Assembly (NCBI GenBank): GCA_027919835.1
Contig: JANVFP010000015.1
Span: forward strand, 744,001 to 808,000
From: Lentinula raphanica
Lineage: Eukaryota > Basidiomycota > Agaricomycetes > Agaricales > Omphalotaceae
Direction of reading: 5' to 3'
Length of the DNA: 64,000 bases
Shown here: one piece after another, positions 12,389-23,976 of the stretch
Layout: every line of letters starts with the position of its first letter
Position numbering within the stretch: the first letter of the stretch is position 1
The notes under the pieces: generated by a model
The model's database searches: none
Seen by the model: the letters and a program-made list of their open reading frames with translations, nothing else
What the model was told of the DNA's origin: nothing
Program-made: the position numbers and the translations under genes

Positions 12389-13074
12389 TTACGCATCGCG
12401 AACCCAAAGTTGAAATTCATACTGCACACCATTCTCCTCTTGAACATCATCTGGTACTTCAAATCCTACCCACTCATTCATCTCCTCTGGTGAGGCCTGC
12501 TTCCAACCGTTGAAATCCGGTGCTCCTATCCATTCACCAAGGAAATCCGGCATGAAAGTATTGCAGCGGTCAAACGGAGGAGCAATGATTCGAGTGAGCA
12601 AGACTCGGTCCACGAAGGCTATAGGGGAGGTTTTGGGCAACTGCAAGCATGCAGAGTACAGCATGGCTCCTCCGATGAGAAAGGTTCGATGGATGGCAGG
12701 CTCTGTCTGGCCACGGACCTGTTCCATTGCGGATGCGAGGTCTCTATGAACTTGGACTGATTCGTTACTATGAAGAGAGATTTCCGTTGAGGATGGTCGG
12801 TTCGACTGGTGAAAAAAGCCTCAAAGACTCACAAATGATAATTCTCCTTCCGACTGATGACAACGTTCAACCTATTCTTCAGAGGCCTGTTTTTCTCCGG
12901 TATACTCTCCCAAGTATTCCTTCCCATTACGACTGCGTTCTGTTGGCCTGGCGGAGCATTGCAGGTCACTCGCTGAAAGTGCCCCATCTCTTTTGGAAGG
13001 TGCCAAGGTAATTTGCCGTTTTCACCAATCCCATTCGTTCTTGTCGCAGCGACGATAAGTGTAAGCCTGGACAT
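12389..13074 (-). CDS. DFR1: Dihydrofolate reductase
   Basis: The protein reduces dihydrofolate to tetrahydrofolate with NADPH. Exon 1 starts MSRLTLIVAATRTNGIGENG and continues with KLPWHLPKEMGHFQRVT, then VVMGRNTWESIPEKNRPLKN and RLNVVISR; these are the substrate-loop and cofactor motifs. An intron from GTGAGT (about 12831) to TTCATAG (about 12767) keeps frame and joins ENYHF to NESVQVHRDLASAMEQV. Exon 2 has the second cofactor motif FLIGGAMLYSACL and ends GVQYEFQLWVRDA, the usual terminal strand. Total length about 207 residues is normal for a fungal DHFR. It is convergent with bL36m. Confidence 0.93.
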
Positions 13075-13610
13075 TCCAAAGAATACAAGATTGGTGGCAC
13101 GATTGAGGGGTCGGTAATGATCTGAAAATAGTGAAAGCTTTGAAAGTGAATGATTGCCTTTGATAACAAGTCACAAGTTCAGCCCAGTGTGTAACTTTGT
13201 TCTAGCCCCTCCTTATCGACCCAAGCCAGCGAAGCTTGAAAGCAGGCTATGACGCGTGTCTGCTTGTAAGTGAGGAGGGAAAATGATTGATAGATTGGGA
13301 GTTTATCGTTATTATCAACAACAATCCAACGGAACCGAAGCGAAAGCTTTGAAGCAGAGACGGAGGAACATTGGGTGGCAGGAACTATAGTAGGAGGGTG
13401 TCGGACGCTACGATGGACTGACTATTAATTTCATATCATCCCGAACATGGGCGATCCTATGTAAAATTCAAAAACGGGAAGGAATCTTTATTAAGAACGC
13501 GAATATTATCAGTAGTGAGGTTCATATGTATAGATCGATGCAACGATAACAAGAACGATAGTCGTTTATACACTTCAAAAATACCGTATCCCTTTCAGTT
13601 GTCCCATTCT
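13075..13610. other. Intergenic: DHFR upstream and SGT1-like 3' flank
   Basis: This 536-bp stretch lies upstream of the DHFR start and downstream of the SGT1-like stop. No ORF with recognisable similarity is present. It should contain the DHFR promoter; no specific element was identified. Confidence 0.4.
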
Positions 13611-14363
13611 TTATGACCACTTCTTCCACTCTTGACCTTCCGGAGGCTTCACTTCAACTCTGCCCTTTGAAACTTCCTCCCAATTCGTGCTCAAAGTTGT
13701 GCCTCCGCTCTCTGAGTAACTCTTCATCATCGCACGTTTCGTATCATCGTCCGCATCGGCAAAGAGTTTCTGGAAGAACGGATTGACTGCGCTATCGCCA
13801 CCCACGTTTGGATCCTCTTCCATAGATTTCTCTTTCTCGGCAGAAAGAATATCGGTAGTAAGCGCGTCCCAGTTCTTCTTTTGAGATCTAGCAGGTGTGG
13901 GTGTGGATGTGCTCGCAGAGTTTGCTAAGGCTGTTATTTTGAACGTGAAAACTTATTCAGATGTATAGGGGTAGAAAGGACGTACGATCTGGACTATCAC
14001 CAATGAGGCCTCCCCAACGTCCTTGGGCGACCTTGCTCAGACGAACCTCAACTTTGACTTTACCGACAGTGTAATCGCAAGCATCCGGATTGATTTGACC
14101 TTTGAGTGGCTCAAGGACCAGAGTTTTGTCGCCATGGGTATAGGTTACCTGTAAATCCGTATCGATGAGATGTATTTCCACAGCAACAAAAGCAATACGA
14201 GTACTTTGCGAGGCTCGAATTTGAGAGAAACTTGTTCAGGATCAGCGCCACGATCGAAGATTGAGATGGTTGTGCGCTCGTCGTTTTCATAATACTCGTG
14301 TCTAGATTGGACTGAGACGCGAAGAATGTTTGAACAAGGTTTCTGGGCTCACCGTATGGACAT
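13611..14363 (-). CDS. SGT1: SGT1-like co-chaperone (CS + SGS domains, no TPR)
   Basis: Exon 1 is a short MSIR, spliced to HEYYENDERTTISIFDRGAD and PEQVSLKFEPRK, then VTYTHGDKTLVLEPLKGQIN and VGKVKVEVRLSKVAQGRWGG. This is a complete CS (p23-like, HSP90-binding) fold. After a linker of Ser/Thr/Pro, KKNWDALT, NPFFQKLFADADDDTKRAMM, KSYSESGGTTLSTNWEEVSK and GQEWKKW form the SGS domain that binds LRR proteins and HSC70. SGT1 assists SCF and kinetochore assembly. Yeast and plant SGT1 carry N-terminal TPRs; here no minus-strand ORF for them exists upstream before the divergent GST-like gene. The roughly 190-residue product therefore looks like the TPR-less form. Confidence 0.88.
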
Positions 14364-14701
14364 GATTGCGATGGTCGTTGTGGATAAAGAGCACAGCGCT
14401 TAGTGGTCTACTTTACATATATTAAACCACATAGCGAACTTTCGAGAAACTGTCACACGGGCCTCGTGCCACCGTGTTCTGTGACGAACTTCGATGCTGG
14501 TCGATGTCTGTCGATGTTCACCGTTGGACTTCGAAAGGCTTTCCTTCGAGGATCGAATGAATCCTACACGGCGCACGCTCTAGAGTCTAAAGCACGGAAA
14601 AAGCGAGGAACAGGAACCGCATCACGTTCTTCGCTATTCCCCCTCCATCGACGTCATCAAGATTCAATGTACTCCGCCAAATTACCTTGTTTCCTACCAT
14701 C
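14364..14701. promoter_or_regulatory. Divergent promoter region, SGT1-like / GST-like
   Basis: This 338-bp region lies between two diverging genes. An AT-rich patch (ATATATTAAACC, about 14418) could serve as a TATA-like element. The remainder is of average composition and holds one plus-strand ORF with no recognisable protein similarity. Confidence 0.4.
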
Positions 14702-16160
14702 ATGTCCGATATTCCCAAAGCCGTCTTGTATTATAACAATGCCTCCATATGGTCGTTTGTCGGTCAGTGAGATCGTACAATGTTCTAGCAGAAAAGAGCT
14801 GACCACCGTCTTGTCGATAGTTCTTCTAACCTTGTAAGTTATTTAAGCGATAGCTGATGCATGGCGCGTCCTGATTGGTGATCTTAGAGTAGAAAAGGGC
14901 TATGGAGAGGATGAACTTGATATGAAGATCGTGGATCTCGGTACGCATCTACAAGGATTTAGAGAGTTGTCCAAGTGCTTACTCGTCTTCTCGTAGTCAA
15001 AGGCGAGAATTTTGGACCAAAGTTTCTTCGTCTCAACTCGAAAGGTAGCCCAGCATAGATGAAAGGTCCTATATCCTGACGGTTCCTTATCATAGCTACT
15101 GTCCCCACACTTGTCGTTCCTCTCGATAAATCGCTTTCTGTTGATGTGGAAAGTCGCTATAAAGCGATCACTGAATCGAAGGTACGCGTCCAAAGGTGTA
15201 TTGCGTGACACAATCATGATAATATCCTGCTGGTATGATCACACAGGCGATCGTAGAATTCCTTGATAAATCAAGGTATAGTTCTAGATACGTGTTATGA
15301 ATCCTGGCTGAAGCGATCTAGGTCACCTCTCTCGCATACGAACACGACATCAAATGCACCTGCTCCGATCTTGACTCCGGCAACGATAGATTTCACGGCT
15401 ACTAGTAAAGTGATCATTGAGGACCTGCTACATTCAGATGAAGCCGATCCCAACAAACTTCTTTACATGAATGCCCGCGACGAGCATGCTCTTCGTTCTC
15501 TTTCGGAGTCGCTGATTCCGCTCATGAAGGGAAAGGTCGACGCGCTCAACTACTATTTATCCGAGGCTCAAGCTGGTAACATCCGTGCATCTGAGAAGGT
15601 CATCAAATTCTGGACCTCGAAGAAAGAAGCTGCGCAAATGCTTCTGGACGTGTATGGACAGGCCAAAACTCCTGAGGCAGAACTAGATGCGAATGCCAAG
15701 GCTCATCGTGAGGAATTCTTCAAAGTTACTAAAGCCTCATGGGAAGTGGAGTTGGTCCGCGTGCTCGTGAAGTTGAATGAGTTGATAATCGCTCCGTATG
15801 CTCTTGGTGGGCTCTTTACACCGAGAGTTGAATAATCTATTCACCAAGACATTTACATTCACAGGGGAACAGTATTCCATCGCAGATCCGCATTTGACGG
15901 CGTGGTTGACGACGGTGGTACTGCTTGCAGGAGGCGATGTGAGCGATAATGGCAATGTTATAATCGAGAAACTGGAAAAGCATATCGGCAGTAACTTGGT
16001 GCTCTCGAAGGTTATTGCTGTAGAAGCCCCGAGGACGGATACAGAACGGCCCATGGCACGAACTAAGCTTGGGATGTATTGGGATACGGTAAAGGAACGA
16101 CCAAGTTGGAAGCAGATTTACGGGAACAAAGTTCATTTAGATTTGTATCAGAAACGGTAG
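14702..16160 (+). CDS. Glutathione S-transferase-fold protein
   Basis: Starting at ATG 14702 (MSDIPKAVLYYNNASIWSFV), small exons join to VVLLTLVEKGYGEDELDMKI, GENFGPKFLRLNSKATVPTL and TESKAIVEFLDKSRS. That is the thioredoxin-like N-terminal GST domain, with the cis-Pro of TVPTL and the ESKAI glutathione-binding turn. The second half is helical and contains YSIADPHLTAWL, matching the GST C-terminal domain signature (A-D-x-H). Near 15735-15830 the frame must shift. The best solution is a 67-nt intron from GTGCTC to GAGAG that joins VELVR to LNNLFTK; a 19-nt gap would also restore frame but is too short for an intron. Likely cytosolic; substrate unknown. Confidence 0.75.
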
Positions 16161-16543
16161 AGATGATCAATATGTGCGGTAGGCTAGGATATGGACAGCT
16201 GAGCTCTATGATTGTACACTTTGGACATCTCTGTAGCAAAACTAGGTTGAAGAGAGCTTCGAGTTGTGGTCTGTTGTGGCAGGGGCGAGCCCGACGCGCC
16301 AGACCCTGACCAGACGCGGCCGCGCGCCCTTTTTCGCGTTTTTTCGCGGTTCCGAAGTCGGCTTAGGTCAGCTGACAGGAGTTTTCCCGCTCGGACATCA
16401 CTGGGACATCAGAATATGATTATCAAATTTACGTAAGCACTTGGCACAGGAGACTGTTTCCAATTGAGAGAAATCTCTCCAACCAACATTTTCTTCTCGT
16501 ATCCTCTATATTCTTCCTGTAATTCTTTCCTTCTTGAGACCAG
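16161..16543. other. Intergenic upstream of the GT31 gene
   Basis: About 380 bp without a credible gene. A markedly GC-rich patch (16283-16400) contains GCGGCCGCGCGCCC followed by TTTTTCGCGTTTTTTCGCGG, a T-run alternating with CGCG. The last 100 bases are pyrimidine-rich and likely promoter/leader for the next gene. Confidence 0.35.
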
Positions 16544-18983
16544 ATGCCGCACTCCGTTGAACTTGTCGACACACGGAGTCGGCCGTCTTATGAAGGAGAC
16601 TACGACAGTTCATCTTCTTCAGAGTCAGCACCTATGTCTAGATTCCAGTCAAGGCGTTCACATTTTCTACTTCCTCCTGATGTTCCATCTGGTCATTCTT
16701 CAAATGCTTCCAGTGCTTCGTCGACACCTATTCCCTCACGCTCTGGATCTCCTCTTCCTCAATTCTTGGTAAATTCTCGCCCGGTGTTATCTACGACTTC
16801 GGACACAGACAGTGAGCCTGCGACTGCGACACTTCTCAGAAATAGAAATCCTTGGAGGCAGGAGAGACGTTCATGGTGGCACATTTCGCGTAGGAGTCGT
16901 AAACGACCTGGCAGGACATGGCGGTTTCTCAATAGATGGGCAAAACGAATTGTCCGACACCCATTGTTTCCAAGACAGCCGATAACCATCGTATGTCCTG
17001 TTTTTTTCCCTCATCTTATCGCCTATAGCACTCATCTGCTGGGTATACAGGTCCTGTCTCTGATCATTCTTTCTCTGTTTGCCATCTTCCTCACCCTTTT
17101 GCTGATGTACATCCTCAATCCCGACAAGGACCCGCTACCATGGAGAGCTTACTGTTCAATGCCTTCTATGAACTCTCCGCCAGATCCTAATAATCCTAAC
17201 TTATATTCTGATCCTTACTACGATCGTTACTTGGGCATGACGACACCGCCATTTCCACACGAGGAACTCGACGCCCTTCCTCCTGCAGGATTATTTGTTG
17301 GAGTGTTCTCAACCGATATATCTTTCGAACGCAGAGCTCTGGTACGCTCTACATGGGCATCTCATCCACGTAGTCGAGAAGGAGCTGGTGACGGCGATGA
17401 CGGCGTTGGAACTTCTAGAACTATAGTCCGTTTCATTCTCGGTCAACCCCGAAAGGATTGGGAAAGATTAATTCAATTGGAGATGGAAGGTTCGTACTCT
17501 TATATTCTCCGCCAGTCTCAATGCTCATAGCACTCGGTCGCCGCTACAGAGTACAACGACATCATCATATTACCTGTGGCCGAAAACATGAACGCCGGAA
17601 AATCCCATACGTACTTCTCCTGGGCTTCCATCAACGCTTGGGTCCCACCTGTCTACATGAAGACTCCTGTCGCTCCTCCCCTTTTCTCATACTCTAACGC
17701 ATCGCATCCTCCACCTCCATTAGCTTCTCATGATCCCAGTCAAGCATGGCAAGACATTTCCTCCCCAAATCCGCAACCCTGGGTACGACCCGATTTTGTG
17801 GTAAAAGTAGATGATGATGCGTTCGTCATGCTGGCCGAACTGGAGGCTCGGTTGAGGCTTGAAATGCATGCCAAACCTCCTCTTCATGTCTCTGCACAAC
17901 GTCCCATCCATCGCCGTTCAGATACTGCATCACGGCACACCAACGGATCGTATCGCAAGTTGCTCAACGTCATGTCCACGAACACGTATCCTACTTTCCA
18001 GGAGCAAGATCCACTCATATATTGGGGATATCTAGTCACGAATCGTTTGCACAGGTTCATGGCGGGTGAACTATATGCCCTGAGCTGGAGCTTAGTCGAT
18101 TGGGTAGCTAGAGACCCGTCAGTGAAGGAGTTAACTCGAGGTGCAGAGGATAAACAAACGGCTAAATGGATGAAAATGCACCCGCAAGCTGAAAAAGTGC
18201 GCTGGATCAGCGAGCGATGTTGGATATATGATCATCCAAGGGCTGGGACTGTGTACGTATCTCAACTCTAAAAGAAGCCACTGTAACTTACGCGTGTCTG
18301 TTTCCAGCTATGGTCATGGTTTCCTCTTTCCTTCCGAAGTTCGACGCGTCAGAAAACAGATGTCTTCGGCTCTGAAACGGCTACTCTTTTCCGGAACTTC
18401 CTCGTCATCACTTTCATCCGTATCCAGAGACTCCGAAACACAAGCAATGACATCGTTATCGCCATCGGACTCAGAACAAATAAATCCTGAAGAACTTCTC
18501 TCTCCCTATGGTCGCACGCCAGCATCCTGGGCACACTCAAGTGTATCGACCTTCCACGTTCGATACACCCCACCCGTGTCTGACCTTAGTCCTCTTGAGA
18601 GTGTCGAAGCATTAGTAGAAGGCAGCGAGATGAGTTTGATACGTCCAGAGTCACCCTCGTCATTGTCTGTCACGTCTACTCGGGATGCCGTTGCCCGCGC
18701 TTGGGCGAATCGTGAAGGCCGAAATACACGATATGAAGGAAAACGGGTGGGCGGAACGATCGTTGTGCATTTCATCAAACAAAACACTTGGTTCTTGGAA
18801 ACTGCCTTGGCGCTGTTAGAAGGAGAAGATTATACAGAGGCGGAATCTCAGGGTGACTCAGATGTTCTTGAAGATTGTGACTCAAACGAGACTCAAAATA
18901 TCTTCTCAGGACAAAGGACCATTGATTCTCTGGATTTGCCGTACGCTACTTATGCTGAGACGGTAAGATACGGGCGTCGGTAG
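16544..18983 (+). CDS. GT31-family galactosyltransferase-like type II membrane protein
   Basis: A Ser-rich and basic cytosolic tail of about 145 residues is followed by one membrane anchor (VLSLIILSLFAIFLTLLLMY), then a luminal stem and catalytic domain. Motifs typical of GT31 include GLFVGVFSTDISFERRALVR, STWASHP, RTIVRFILG, EYNDIIILPVAENMNAGKS and the metal-binding VKVDDDAFV. Later come GYLVTNRLHRFMAGELYALS and WISERCWIYDHPRAGTVYGHG. Introns are 16991-17050 (60 nt, in frame and lacking a stop), about 17489-17550 and about 18249-18306. The C-terminal third is Ser-rich with VVHFIKQNTWFLETALALLE near the end. Members add galactose or GlcNAc in the Golgi; the acceptor is unknown. Confidence 0.86.
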
Positions 18984-19433
18984 CATGTTAGATTATTCGA
19001 TCTTGTTGTTCGCAAGTTTTCTACTCTCATTTCTATCTGGATACTTATAGTTATTCCCTGCACACTGTCCCCTGCTTTCGCATCATTTCAAGTATCTTAT
19101 CCTTCGTCATCTATTACTAACAGTAACCGCCCAGCTCTGTAATACCACCTCCCACCTTCATTTCTCTGTACTTGACCATGGCTTTTGGTTTCTCGACTCT
19201 TGTGTTTTGGATTCTCGTTAACATCTTTTCACACCTCCAAAGTTGATTTTTCTCAGTTGACAATACAATCTTTTCAGGCAAACAAAACAAAGGACACTGT
19301 TTTTATGGATGCATGTTTTCTGGATCTCTACCTGAGTTTGTTGTACAGGAGTAAGACGTGCATGGGCAGGACACCTCGAAACTAGCTTACGCAATTCGAG
19401 TTCGAGATGTCACAGTAGATTTTACAGTACCTC
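18984..19433. other. Convergent intergenic region
   Basis: The 3' ends of the GT31 gene (plus) and the MFS permease gene (minus) face each other across 450 bp. Nothing resembling a gene was seen. Short AT-rich stretches fit 3' UTR and polyadenylation functions. Confidence 0.4.
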
Positions 19434-21883
19434 TCAATACATGAATCGGAATGAAGGATTCAAAGGTCCTTCACTCAGGGTTTCGGTTGGGATATCGCGA
19501 GCAGTGAGGACAACCCCCTGAGCCTTGTCGCGTCGTTTGTTCTCCCATCTCATCCAAATCCCAGTACTAGATCAGCGTGAAGCATGAGATGCAGTTAGTA
19601 GAAAGTGGATTGACAGGGTACGTACCCTGCAACCAGAATTAAGCATAGCCCTCCAAAGGCAGCTAAGATGAGTATTGTTAGAATTCACAGCGGTTCGAAC
19701 TTTGAAGGTGGTTCGTTGCTGACCAGATGTTGCCAAAGCTGGAACGTATTTCGGTTCGTCCTGTGCTCTGAACACATTGGTGGAAATTAGACCCGAAGCA
19801 TTAGCTAGGGCGACTATTCTCAAGGAGAGCAATCCATGCACTTATCAGCGACGGGTTATCAATGGCTGAACGAATGACAAACCCATCACGGCTGTAACCA
19901 CCGCCCGCCTCGATTCCTGAGGAGTATTGTTGTTGTACCAAGTCGCCACTAAGACTGATGGTGCTGATGCCTGCAGGTTCGAAAGACGAGTCAGTGTATG
20001 CATGGACATTGACAATCATCGAATGCATACTCCAGCCGTCAACAAAAAGCACGCGAAATATGCTACGCCGCGGTGGGCTATTGGATCTATGCATCCCAGG
20101 ACGACAAACCCCGAAAGAGATACCGCCAAAGGGATAGCAACATGGATAGACCGCTCGCGGAAGTAGTCAGAAGAGAATGTCAGTACCAGTAAAGCAACGG
20201 TTCCTTCGATGGACGAAAAGTCAATATCATCACATTGCTAAGGGGGGAAAAGTGGACAAACCGACGATATTTGGAGCAACAGTGAACAGATTTGTCTTGA
20301 CGGTCGAATATCCGAGACTCGCGACGATCTGGGGGAGGAAATTATTGACACTGGCGAGGGGGACACCAAGAGAGAGACTGATGAGTGCCCAGACCCAGTA
20401 TAGAGGGTTCTTGAAAGGCTTGAACGCCTCTCGAAAGCTAAACTTCTCATCAATCTCCGAAGAGGAGTCTTCCAAAATTCTTCGACGAGCTACAGCCTTC
20501 TCTTCCTCGGTCAGAATCCACCAAGTATCGCTGGACCTAGGTAGCCAGAAAAAGGCGAAGAGGGCGAAAGTGACTGTGCCGGAACCTGAATGCTTTTGGT
20601 TTAGTCCCACGAGTTATGATTAAGAGTCATGGTGGGCGTATACCTTCGATCCAGAACAGATATTGCCATGAGTGGTGGTGGGGATTGTTTATTTGGAAAA
20701 CCCCGAATGCAATCAGGCCTGGATCGGATGTAAGTTAGTTCGGGCGTTGACAAGATGAGAATGCAAGTCTGGTACCAGAAAAGGCCCCAGCAATGGCGGC
20801 GGCGGCGTAGAACAATCCTACTCTTGAAGCCAGTTCTCCACGTTTATAAAAAGTCGATAGGTAATAGACCTAAGTTATCATACCATCACTACCACGCTAG
20901 ACTCAGCAAAGGGAGAGACTGAATACGCACAACACCGGGCAACATGGCAGATTCGAAGATTCCCAAGAACCATCGTATTGCAAAAATCTCTGCATTGACG
21001 AAACAAGTAGGCATAAGTGTAGCTTTTGGCTTATAGCGATGAAGGCTTACTGACGGGAGAAGTTCTTTGCGATGCTCGTGAAGAGAGACCTTTGGAAACA
21101 AACAAACAAGTCTGTTTCAAAATACATCTAGGATATGAACATTCATAGAACTAACATTGCCCCCTATGGAAAATGCTTAAGTGCGGTTGCAAGAAGCAAG
21201 TATGGTACTCACGAAGCCTATCATCATAAGCGGGAGTACTCGTGCTGCTGAGAATTTCTTGACGAATATTGAGATAGGCGTCCCGAAACTACGAAGTGAT
21301 CAAACATGAGCCAGAGGTAAGGTTATCGATGAATAGCTTTACAGGCAGAATGGGACCTAAATCGTGCCTTCAATCAGAAGGGATACGTACTAAGTTTGGA
21401 AATGGAAGGCTCACGTAGAAGATCATGACGAGCAGATAATACTGTTTTTGAGAGGGATATCGGTACATTATCTTTCAGCTCTTTCTTGAAACAAACCTGG
21501 TCGCCTGTTAGCCCAATATCCTGAGGTTCAATATTTAGTCCAAGGCGCAGGATTATCGAACTGGTTCTACTTGCCTTATCCCACCCATCAGTCTTAGCAT
21601 TAGCAACATTACCCTTATCCAAAGCATTGCATAGATACCTGCGAGTCGACCTCTATGAGTAACATTCGAGTTTAAGGCATGCAGAATTGACCTACATCAA
21701 GGTCAATGGAGGAAGAATGAACCAATCGCATTTACGAAGGAGTGAACGTTGAACGGCTGGATCAAAAGTTATAGTGCTACCAAGCTCGTTATCTGCATCC
21801 TTCCTCCGATTGTAGGATTCTAGTCTGGGCAAAACCTCGACATCAACAGCGACGCTCGAACGCGTTGCCTCTACTTTGTCCAT
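19434..21883 (-). CDS. MFS permease, Dal5/anion:cation symporter type
   Basis: At least ten exons give a twelve-segment transporter. It starts at ATG 21883 (MDKVEATRSSVAVDVEVLPR) and enters the first helix at CDWFILPPLTLM. YLCNALDKGNVANAK plus DIGLTGDQYYLLVMIFYVSL are signature text for the allantoate/vitamin/anion permease group. After the central loop (SSSEIDEKFSFREAFKPFKN) come PLYWVWALISLSLGVPLASV, NNFLPQIVASLGYSTVKTNL and GLISTNVFRAQDEPKYVPAL. The cytosolic tail ends EGPLNPSFRFMY. The intron before DIGLTGDQ begins GCAAGT (GC-AG) and is 54 nt, in frame without a stop; family text demands its removal. Probable substrates are ureides or carboxylates, unknown here. Confidence 0.85.
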
Positions 21884-23253
21884 GACGATTGAAGGAGAGT
21901 TGAGGCAAGAAGCTCCATAGATCCGTCAGAAGCTTTATGGTTATCTAGAAAGTGTCTCGTGGTCATGATGCTCGTATGGTTGTAATGAATTGCACATTCA
22001 GTCGCGTCCATTAGGTATCCGGAGAAGGTCGACTTGCGAACAAGATATGTAGTCCAAAATCCACGCTGGCAGGAGCGCTAAACCAAAATGGAACCCCGGA
22101 TTCTGCTACCATAGCGAAATTTTGAACTTTGTTCGATGTCGACAGCTGGTTAGCCCATGCATTTGTCTGTCCACGCCCAACGTTCAAATGAGCTGGTCAG
22201 AGCCAAGTTATATCACGTATGAAGAGATCAAAAGTCGAGTGGAAGACTTTATACGGAGAGGCTTCTTGATCTCGTACCACCATCTTGTGTATTTTCCCAC
22301 GCTTTTGCAAGGGGGGAATGAAGGTCGCTGTAGTGCTGCACCCTGCTGGACCGCTACAGCAGGAGTCTTAACACTACCTCCCTGGAGGGTACTGGAATGG
22401 AGGATTCATTCTCTGGACTTTCCTTACAACGACCACACCACTCTACTCATTCTCTCACCTCTCAACCTATCCCCTTCTCCTCATCTTATCTCAACTTCAA
22501 CATCCAGGGCCTTCCTTTGTCCATAACACTTTGCAGTTGTGTCGGGAACCACACATGATTTCCATCCAGCACATTCACAATCCCTCCAACTGGTCAGAAG
22601 CTCAGGCCTTCCGCAGGGACTTTGTCCACCCCTGGCTGCCGCCCGGCCTCGCCCCCCGATAAAATGAGTTGTACGGCTCCCAGTAACAAGTTGATCACTG
22701 CACTGTGGTGGCATGTGCCTGACAACTCGCTTTGTGGAATTGGAGTAGGAAGAGGTTGAGGTTAGAGTTTTGGAGAAAGGATGGAGGGATCTGGGAAGGA
22801 GGTGGAGATGGGGACAAGTGGTGTGATTCCAGATGGGATCCCATCTGGATCCATCTTTTTGTGTCTATGTTCTATATGCCATATGCCATTTCTGTTGACA
22901 AACCTTGCGGGCGGTCAATGAGGTAAACAAGCTTCTCTCCCCAACTTCGCATTTGCGATTCCGTTTGGATTAATTATCGTTCCAGTGGAATCCACCCAGT
23001 GAGTCAACATCTTACGCTCATCCTTTGCCTCAAATTCGTAAATCTTGTTCCATGCCCTCTTGAACTGAGTTAGTTATCATCACGTTTAGTATTACAAAGT
23101 ATCTGTTGGGCTCGTAAGCTACAAGTACATGGATTTTCGGAAGGAGTCCCGTGGTGAGTTCCGAAACCTTGTGCTGGTTTCTGAGAAAGTGCTACATACA
23201 ATATATAAGCCAATTTCCGACGACCGTGCTATCAAGAGATCTTCCTCATAACC
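21884..23253. other. Long divergent intergenic region between MFS permease and RidA
   Basis: This 1.37-kb region contains the promoters of two diverging genes. A pyrimidine-rich stretch (about 22430-22510) and a GC-rich stretch (22610-22660, GGCTGCCGCCCGGCCTCGCC) stand out. GGGATCC appears around a small inverted repeat, GATGGGATCCCATC (about 22832). The ORFs here have low-complexity translations and no family text, so I call none. TATATAAG lies about 50 bp upstream of the RidA ATG. Confidence 0.4.
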
Positions 23254-23802
23254 ATGTCCGTCGAACGTATCAACTCGGACGAAAATTCCAAGTTCACTCA
23301 TATTCTCTGTACGTATCTTTCATCGATCGGTCAAGATGGACGACGATTATTCAAGAGAGACATACAGCACATGCGACGAAAGTCCCAGGTCTGATCTTTC
23401 TGAGCGGACAAACACCGGTGGACAAGAATGGGAAGCTAGTTGAAGGTGGAATCAAGGAGCATACGGTTTGTTGTCTAGTTCTTCGTCCAGAGATATTTTC
23501 ATCTGACTTGGTTGTGAAGACCCAATGCATCAAAAACCTCGAAAATGTTCTCCGTGCCGCTGGATCCGACTGGGAGAAGGTGGTCAAAGTGAATGTCTAT
23601 CTCAAGGATATGGATAATTTCGGCTTGATGAATGAAGTCTACGAAAAGGTTCGTGAATCTTTCATATGCGACTTGGGTGGTATTGCTTAACACGCCTCTA
23701 TCGCAGCTTCTTCCTAACCCGAAACCAGCTCGCACTTGCATCCAGGCCGGAAAACTCCCAAACGACGTCGATATTGAGATCGAAGCTATCGCTGCATATT
23801 GA
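23254..23802 (+). CDS. RidA/YjgF/UK114-family imine deaminase
   Basis: Exons join to MSVERINSDENSKFTHILSH and ATKVPGLIFLSGQTPVDKNG. These are followed by KLVEGGIKEHT, TQCIKNLENVLRAAGSDWEK, VVKVNVYLKDMDNFGLMNEV and YEKLLPNPKPARTCIQAGKL, ending DVDIEIEAIAAY. The conserved Arg of PARTCIQ, which binds the substrate carboxylate, and the terminal IEIEAIA strand are diagnostic. Length is about 130 residues. The enzymes hydrolyse reactive enamine/imine intermediates (such as 2-aminoacrylate) released by PLP enzymes. The next gene in the same direction, 175 bp away, is a D-serine dehydratase, exactly the kind of enzyme that releases such intermediates. Confidence 0.92.
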
Positions 23803-23976
23803 GTACATTTAAACTCGGACAGTTCTTCATCTATCCATGATCCATCGTAAAACTGTGTAGCAAAGTTTCATCACCTTGTACAATACACTGCAGTGACGGC
23901 CCGCTGATTGAGATAAGGATGAGTATTTAAGGAACGTCGATCTGACCTCCCACTTTCTCTTTCGTCCGTTTTCAAT

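Noticed and set aside
22122..22526. ORF of 134 residues in the MFS/RidA intergenic region
   Set aside because: No family text, and composition follows a pyrimidine-rich noncoding stretch.
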